DNA of 64,000 nt, taken from contig SIJG01000015.1 in the NCBI GenBank assembly GCA_023374025.1, positions 2,185,638-2,249,637 on the forward strand. The letters run 5' to 3'. Numbering within the stretch: position 1 is the stretch's first letter; each line of letters starts with the position of its first letter. The position numbers were made by a program, and so were the translations under genes. Source of the stretch: Heterodera schachtii. Taxonomy: Eukaryota > Nematoda > Chromadorea > Rhabditida > Heteroderidae. The notes beneath the pieces are model-generated. The model saw only the letters and a list, made by a program, of their open reading frames with translations, was not told where the DNA came from and did not search any database. Below, in pieces: positions 58,990-64,000 of the stretch.

Positions 58990-59177
58990 TTAGAAGCCGA
59001 ATTACTGAAAAAAATATTTTTTCTTAAATAAATAGTTACATAAGCGATTCGATAGTTTTGATAAATTTGAACCGCTTTGACTTATATTTATTTTAATTGT
59101 GTGACTTGTGATCTCTCTTTAAATATTTATTCATTTTTTTTATTTTATCCGAATTACTTTAGGACAATTTATATGTT

Positions 59178-59212
59178 GTCCACAAAGTAAGCGGATTTTC
59201 CCTTTTGTGGAC
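59178..59212 (+). other. 3' UTR stem-loop of the LINE
   Basis: GTCCACAAA (59178-59186) and TTTGTGGAC (59204-59212) form a perfect 9-bp stem, extendable by a G-U pair, with a loop of about 17 nt. It lies about 15 bp before the (AAAT)n tail (59226-59245). In several LINE clades a 3' stem-loop next to a short repeat tail is what the reverse transcriptase recognises; here that is inferred from position. Confidence 0.6.
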
Positions 59213-59242
59213 CTTTTCTTTATTGAATAAATAAATAAATAA

Positions 59243-59868
59243 ATAAATTTAACATTTTTCTTTAAATAAATTTGATAATAGCAGAAAAATATAATTCTAA
59301 TATTTTATTGAAAATTAAGCTAAAAGGCTAAAAAATTATTAAAGGAAAAATACTAATGAGCGAAACAAATAATGAAATTATTCATGCCTAAAAATCACGA
59401 ATAGTGCGTTAATTCAAGCTGTTTATACCCCAAATTTGCAAGTTTCCTCAAAACAAACTGCGAGTCGTACCGCCCTAAAATTTTTTTTTTAGATTTTTTA
59501 AATTTTTTAAATCTTACCGCAAAATGTGCATAGGCATAAGTTTCATATTTTTCAAAACTTGTAATCCAATTTAACGTCCACCCCGTCCTTACTACACCAC
59601 TTTAAATGGCGCACGCCATCACCGCAAATTTCGCAATCCTTAATCTCCCCCTCACACAATGAACAGGTAAAGAGCACTAATAAAATTCGTGAATTCGACA
59701 AAATGCAAATTGTAAATAAAAGATAAAAAAACCAAATAATTACAATATGAAATTTACCAATAATAATATAAAATAATATAATATCATAACCCAAACGAAC
59801 ACGAAATCCAACAACTCTTATAATCAACCGCATCGAGACATGATTTGTACGTCAATTAAGATTTTCTA
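59243..59868 (+). repeat. 626-bp direct repeat, right copy (putative target-site duplication)
   Basis: It matches 54268-54893 base for base by eye. It begins inside the ATAAAT that overlaps the LINE tail, so a few bases of junction microhomology exist, as expected if the (AAAT)n RNA tail annealed to the target. After 59868 the sequence continues CAATTAG, unlike the monomer array at the other junction. Confidence 0.85.
59552..59833 (-). CDS. possible Cys-rich small secreted or membrane protein (right copy)
   Basis: Same frame and sequence as 54577-54858. It represents the target-site version of that sequence after duplication. Before LINE insertion a single copy would have existed. Confidence 0.35.
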   Translation of the reverse strand: MRLIIRVVGFRVRLGYDIILFYIIIGKFHIVIIWFFYLLFTICILSNSRILLVLFTCSLCEGEIKDCEICGDGVRHLKWCSKDGVDVKLDYKF

Positions 59869-60313
59869 CAATTAGAATGAATAAATTTTAAAGGAAACAT
59901 GAAATAGTAATCAAAGTATTATCAAAAGCATAAGGTAACATCTTTAAAATCTAATAAAGAACTCATATGAAACGCAATAAAATTTATTTCTCAAATTTTT
60001 AAATTTTTCAATCAAATGCAAATATAATTTTAAAATGTTTAAAATCATTTTAAAATTAATTAATACAATTGATTACGCGAATTAATCACAAAATAAAATT
60101 TATTATAAAAAATATATATTAATAGTGCATTACAGAATTAAAATAAGATATAAATTATGCATAAATATGTTCTTATTTTCACAATTACTGATTTCATATT
60201 TTTATAACAGAATATATTACAATTTTTAATACTTTTAATCAAATTAACAAATTTAAAAATTAAAATTTTTACATAATTTATTAAAAGTAAAAAAAATAAT
60301 GAATTATAATAAT
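59869..60313. other. A-rich non-coding stretch
   Basis: Nothing supported beyond the ATAATAAT target duplication at 60306-60313, which belongs to the next element. Confidence 0.6.
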
Positions 60314-60913
60314 TAGGGCTTACATTTTTAGGCACAAAAAATCGCGAAATAAGCACCTAAAAAGGCATAAAAAATCGCAAAATAGGCATTAAATAGGCAC
60401 AAAAATCCCCAAATAGGCACAAAAATAGGCAAAAAATTTTAATTAACGCTTTTTAGGTAGCCAATCACGTAAAAACTTAATCAAAAAACTTAATTTTTGC
60501 TTATACATTGTTTTAAAGTTTTTTCGAATAAGGATATTTTTTAATCCAAAAATTTTTATTAAGAAATAATAATGAATTTTGCGGATCAATTTTTCTGAAA
60601 ATTTTTTCAATTCTTAGGGTGTGTATTTTTTGAAAAATTTTCGGGTCGATTTTTAGGGGTGTAAGTTTCATTTTTGTTGCATTTTTGTTAAGAATTTTTA
60701 AAGAAAATCTTGAAAAAGGCGCCAAAAATGGCGAATTAGGCACAAAAATAGGCATTTAGGCATTAAGCACAAAAAGTCCAAAATAGGCAAAAATAGGCAT
60801 TATGAAAGTCATCGTAGACACCCCAAACCAAGCGGAAAATGCTTTTTTCGTGCTTATCTATGCGTATTAAGTGCGCAAAAATTTTAGGCATTTGCCTAAA
60901 AATGGAAGCCCTA
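60314..60913. mobile_element. hAT-like non-autonomous element with AGGCA arrays, exactly 600 bp
   Basis: The left end begins TAGGGCTTACATTTTTAGGC. The reverse complement of the right end begins TAGGGCTTCCATTTTTAGGC, matching except at one base over about 21 bp. Perfect ATAATAAT copies flank it (60306-60313 and 60914-60921). Both subterminal parts carry many copies of AGGCA(C)AAAAA, like transposase-binding arrays. No transposase is encoded; the minus-strand frame at 60513-60755 has no recognisable motif. Near-identical termini suggest moderate age at most. Confidence 0.88.
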
Positions 60914-60921
60914 ATAATAAT

Positions 60922-61510
60922 ATACTAAGAAAGAATGAATAAAATTAAATTTCTTAGGCTAGGAACGAGTTCAAATCATGACGAACTGCGTATGCCATGA
61001 AAATAGGATAATTAAAAGCAAAATATAATTAAGATGGAATATTATATTATCACTGAAAGGAATTTCTTTATAAACCAATTAAAATATATTAAAAATTCGT
61101 CTAGAATATATTAAAAAAAGCTAAATATTCATCATAATTAATTTCCAACAACTAATGATTATATAAAATTATAAACATATGTTAATTTTAAAAAACATAA
61201 ATAAAATAAATACAGTGTATAAAAAAATGAATTTCTGCTGTACTCAATAATGTTTTCAGTAAAACAGATAAACAATGGCAAAACAAAGTGGATATCTTTT
61301 ACCAATCAATCTTCATTTTTATTTCAATATTTGGCACTAAATTATATATTCAAAAAGCAAGTGAAAAAAAAGAATTGGAACGAGGATAGAATACATGGGT
61401 CTTTATTGTGAGGCCTAAACATGAAGAACATGGATAATAGAAATAAGTGCTAAAACCAATAATATACAAGAATAAATGTTGTAACAAAAGAAAAAAAATT
61501 TTTTTTACTG
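60922..61510. other. A-rich non-coding stretch
   Basis: No gene, repeat array or RNA could be supported. Confidence 0.5.
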
Positions 61511-61566
61511 CACATCAAAGATTTTGATTTCTGAACATCACTGATTTTATCAAAATCTTTGAGGTG
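61511..61566. repeat. 18-bp inverted repeat (hairpin)
   Basis: CACATCAAAGATTTTGAT (61511-61528) pairs with ATCAAAATCTTTGAGGTG (61549-61566) at 17 of 18 positions around a 20-nt loop. It could be a small foldback element, a remnant of a larger inverted-repeat transposon, or a structured transcript. Confidence 0.7.
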
Positions 61567-61733
61567 ATGGGTCATTTTTTTGCGTGATTTTGCTCTCTAA
61601 AAACCATTGAAAAACACTTAAATAGATAATATACAAAAGATAAGAGATTGACTACAAAAAACATTTGGAATGACTATATATATTTATCTTTAATCAATTA
61701 TTAAAATCAGATAAACCAAAAAAAATTATAGGT

Positions 61734-61917
61734 AATTCGCGCGACGAAAATAAAATTAAGCCTGAAGAATTTGAGAAGCAGAATTGCTATGTCGATTTGG
61801 CTCCCGTACATTTCGACAATGACCGTTTCGCCAATGACCGTTTCGACAATACCTTTTCGACAATACCTTTTCGACAATGCCGTTTTGACAATAAAATTAA
61901 ATATATATTTTTTAAGT
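61734..61917 (+). CDS. possible exon with internal FDNDR repeats
   Basis: After a plausible acceptor (AAATTATAG) one frame stays open to TAA near 61915. It starts with coding-like composition (KPEEFEKQNCYVDLAPVHFD) and then passes through a 14-16-bp tandem repeat (TTTCGACAATGACCG and variants, 61829-61893) read as FDNDRFANDRFDN. The repeat makes the coding call doubtful: it may be a satellite that happens to be open. No family recognised. Confidence 0.25.
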
Positions 61918-62317
61918 AAAATTCAAATGTCTGCTAAATATATGAGACGGTGCGGTTTTGGGACCAATATAAAATAGTTTTTTTTGTTTTGTTACCAAAT
62001 AGCATTGCGAGAATGACTTTAATTTTCGCAATTTTATGTTTATGAGGCATCGGCAATATTCGACATCTTCGACCATCGCCGAGTCTTTTTCAAAAGCGTA
62101 TTCGAATCTATCCGTCCCTCAAGAACAATGAAGCGCCACTTTTTGACTTCACCTCAACAAATTCAATAAGCTCCTGATTTTTAGCCTATGAATTGGCTGA
62201 ACTGCTTGAACTATGCCATTCACATCCTATGAGGACCAAAATATTTTACCTAAGGGATGAAAAGAGGATACTATAATAATTCAAATAAATGATTGGATTT
62301 TTATTAATAGGTCCGGC
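61918..62317. other. short non-coding stretch with one open segment
   Basis: A 48-codon plus-strand segment at about 62026-62169 (SAIFDIFDHRRVFFKSVFES) is GC-richer than the background but has no partner exon or recognised motif. Otherwise nothing can be supported. Confidence 0.35.
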
Positions 62318-63327
62318 TCAGTTTTTTTTTTCTTGGGTGAGTGAATGAGAAAATTGAAAAATGAGAGAAGTCTTGACTTCATGGTCCAGAAAAGTGAGTT
62401 GAGAAGCTAATTGAGATGTGGTGACAAGACTATCAGCACTTCTCATTGATCGTGGTTGATCCGTGGGAAGAAATTGAATTGCAAAATTTTGATACGAGAG
62501 AGAGAGAGTTTTATTACAGTCTTTAATCGTTGTTTTGGTTTGGGGAAAGGAAAAGGCAAGATCATTTTCTTCCGAAACCCAAATGTTGGACAGAAATGTT
62601 CCTAAGAATTTTCCGAGATTGATGAATTGACAGAGTTTATTGGAAGAGGGAAGCCACATAAGGATGGAATTGTCGTCGAGGCGGCAATTCCCTGCTGTAT
62701 ATTTACAATTTGGGTGTCCTAGAGATGTTCTGATATGATCTTCGGAATGATGCACAAAAATCTCAGTTTGAAAGGCAAAACAATTTGTGGAATTGTGTGT
62801 CTTCCAGGACCAACCAAGGAAGGGGTACCGTTTTTTATAGCTAATTGGATTGTTGGAGAACAGGAGCTCCCCACTTTGGATTAGAATGCCTTCGGAACAG
62901 GACTTTTCCTGGACCATTTGCTTACATTCATCTAACGATATTGGGAGATTTTCGGAAGGGAGTTGTTTTATGATTAAATCATTCCAGGGATTGGTGTACT
63001 CAATCAGGGATTTCTTTACCTTTCTGCACACCCATGCCTTAGATTTTTGTTCAAATGGATTCGGTCGGAAAAGGCGAATGGATTGTTTGATAGGGTATCA
63101 GAAGGAGTATGCTTTAATTTTGGACATGGTAGCCAAATGGGAAGGGACCAAATTGTGCCCTCAACGTGTGTCTGACAAACCATAGGAAGGATTTTTAAGG
63201 ATGATTGACTGTGAGAGGAAGAGGACAGAACATTACTTAGGGAGAGAAGAATGATACAAATGATGAAATTAAAAGAGTCAAAAAAGGGGCTATTGAAAAA
63301 TTTGAGCTGCGCTGCCGTGATTCTCAA
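62318..63327 (-). pseudogene. retroelement Env-like glycoprotein, frame broken
   Basis: Two overlapping minus-strand frames make up the gene. The 5' one (63016-63327) begins with ATG and a hydrophobic segment (FNFIICIILLSLSNV) that looks like a signal peptide. The 3' one (62318-63097, open from a stop at 63098) is Cys- and Trp-rich: ECKQMVQEKSC, FLGWSWKTHNSTNC, RTSLGHPNCKYTAGNCRL, ILMWLPSSNKLCQF, NDLAFSFPQT. This pattern resembles the envelope-like glycoproteins of nematode LTR retroelements, which would be membrane proteins. No C-terminal transmembrane anchor is visible and the two parts lie in different frames, so it is probably a broken or truncated copy; a spliced arrangement is not excluded. 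Family identity is by general resemblance only. Confidence 0.45.
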
Positions 63328-63743
63328 TTTGTGACAGTCGGAGGAGTAGATGGAATAGGCGTTGGTTCAGGTTTTAAAGCATCCGTGAGATTTGGTTGCT
63401 TATCAGCAGAGCCAGAGCACACGAGCTGTTCGTTGATTTGTGATGGTGGAGCAGTGATGGGTTGTTGGACTTGGTCAGAGAATGTAAGAGTGTTAAATGA
63501 TGGATGGGGGCCATTATCAGTCATTGACAGATTTTGGAATGAATCTGGGGGAAGGGAATCATAGGTGTTAAGAGAATTAATTTGTCGTCCTCGGCCATAA
63601 GGCTGGTTGGGATTTGGGTATCGATTCCAATTCCGATTGTCATGATGAAAGGGTTGCTACTACATAGTGAGGCCACTTTGATTATCGATTTTTTCCAATC
63701 GACAGCCTATTGGATTTAGGCGAGATAGTGCACCGTCTGACAT
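63324..63743 (-). pseudogene. proline/asparagine-rich retroelement tail with two adjacent stops
   Basis: One minus-strand frame runs from ATG at 63741-63743 (MSDGALSRLNPIGCRLEKID) to two consecutive TAG codons (63657-63662), then continues open through RNWNRYPNPNQPYGRGRQ and a long P/S/T/Q-rich segment to TAA at 63324-63326, directly before the Env-like gene. The N/R/P/G-rich part is like the disordered, nucleic-acid-binding end of a Gag or the tail of a Pol. No protease, RT or integrase motif is present. The order suggests a deleted retroelement in which the middle is missing. Confidence 0.4.
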
Positions 63744-64000
63744 CTCTAACCTGTACTTTAAGCCTATGGGGATGGGTGGTCGCGCAGTTGTTTTTTTTTT
63801 CAATGCGCGAGATTTGTTTTTATTTTTTAAATTTAATTTTTAAATTTAATTTTTAAATTTCTTTTTATTTTTAAATTTAAATTAATTTTTAAATTTAAAT
63901 TTTAAATTTCTTTTTAAAATGCGCGAGATTTTAATTCCGAAAAATTAAATTCGCAGGGTGGGGGAATTGAACCCTTGGAGTGGGAGCTGAAGCTCGAACG
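63744..64000. other. low-complexity AT repeat and tRNA-like end at window edge
   Basis: ATGCGCGAGATTT occurs near 63804 and 63920 as a direct repeat around a block of TTTTTAAATTTAA units (63820-63910). On the minus strand the last 50 bases contain GGGTTCAATTCCCCC, a good B-box/T-arm-like match, with a GAGCT-AGCTC stem upstream. A tRNA or tRNA-derived SINE may begin beyond the window; the T stem pairs in only three of five positions. Confidence 0.35.

Larger units (their letters stand above)
54894..59242 (+). mobile_element. full-length CR1/Jockey-type LINE, 4,349 bp
   Basis: Order of parts: 25.5 tandem 19-bp monomers, ORF1, a single UGA, ORF2 with endonuclease and reverse transcriptase, a 3' UTR with a stem-loop, and an (AAAT)n tail. 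Both ends touch the flanking 626-bp direct repeats, so the element appears complete from 5' monomers to tail. Identical flanks and intact frames indicate a recent, possibly still active, insertion. It moves by target-primed reverse transcription. The clade (CR1/Jockey supergroup) is inferred from RT motifs and the absence of RNase H; a phylogeny would be needed to refine it. Confidence 0.88.

Noticed and set aside
54268..59868. LTR retrotransposon reading of the two 626-bp flanking repeats
   Set aside because: The interior encodes an endonuclease-type LINE, with no protease, integrase, RNase H, primer-binding site or polypurine tract. The repeats lack TG...CA ends, and the element has its own 5' monomers and 3' tail inside them.
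62850..63185. Plus-strand 111-codon frame
   Set aside because: It is antisense to the Env-like minus-strand frames, which have a signal peptide and a regular cysteine pattern.

Overview
The window is AT-rich eukaryotic DNA, most probably from a nematode. Three things point there: a split astacin metalloprotease gene with EGF-like and CUB modules (nematode NAS architecture), very short introns (28 to 170 nt in most cases) with U-rich acceptors, and a CR1/Jockey-type LINE with a nematode-style RRM ORF1. I cannot name the species. A clade IV (Tylenchina) worm is plausible but unproven. Real exons are small GC-richer islands in long AT-only stretches, so most genes had to be assembled by eye from short exons with matching splice phases.

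Layout. 1-6.9 kb: T-rich non-coding DNA with one fragment of a GGGATCCCG-rich element. 6.9-9.0 kb: a short possible C-terminal coding fragment, a tandem repeat, and a complete 1,124-bp hAT-like non-autonomous element with a perfect 8-bp target duplication (7897-9020). 9.0-13.1 kb: A-rich non-coding DNA. 13.1-15.0 kb: a plus-strand multi-exon gene with an RRM-like fold and acidic tail. 15.2-42.9 kb: a very long T-rich domain holding a minus-strand astacin gene (23.2-25.8 kb, four and perhaps five GC-AG introns), a three-copy dispersed repeat, a 110-bp higher-order minisatellite, two inverted-repeat elements, a broken Maverick/Polinton-type DNA polymerase B relic (35.27-35.71 kb) and, beside it, a complete minus-strand chromodomain gene of six exons (35.72-36.58 kb). 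42.9-43.8 kb: a second hAT-like element with a tRNA-like insert. 43.8-54.3 kb: AT-only DNA whose A/T strand bias flips several times.

54.3-59.9 kb is the most striking part. A full-length LINE (54894-59242) starts with 25 identical 19-bp monomers, which form nearly all of its 5' UTR. It encodes ORF1 (coiled coil plus RRM) and ORF2 (endonuclease plus reverse transcriptase) in the same frame, separated by one UGA. It ends in a stem-loop and an (AAAT)n tail. It is flanked exactly by an identical 626-bp direct repeat, far longer than usual LINE target-site duplications.

60.3-60.9 kb: a 600-bp hAT-like element with a perfect 8-bp duplication. 61.7-63.8 kb: remnants of a minus-strand retroelement with an Env-like glycoprotein and a proline-rich tail, broken by frame changes and two adjacent stops. 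Apart from the three assembled genes and the LINE, the DNA looks like a graveyard of mobile elements and repeats. No rRNA, CRISPR or operon structure was seen.
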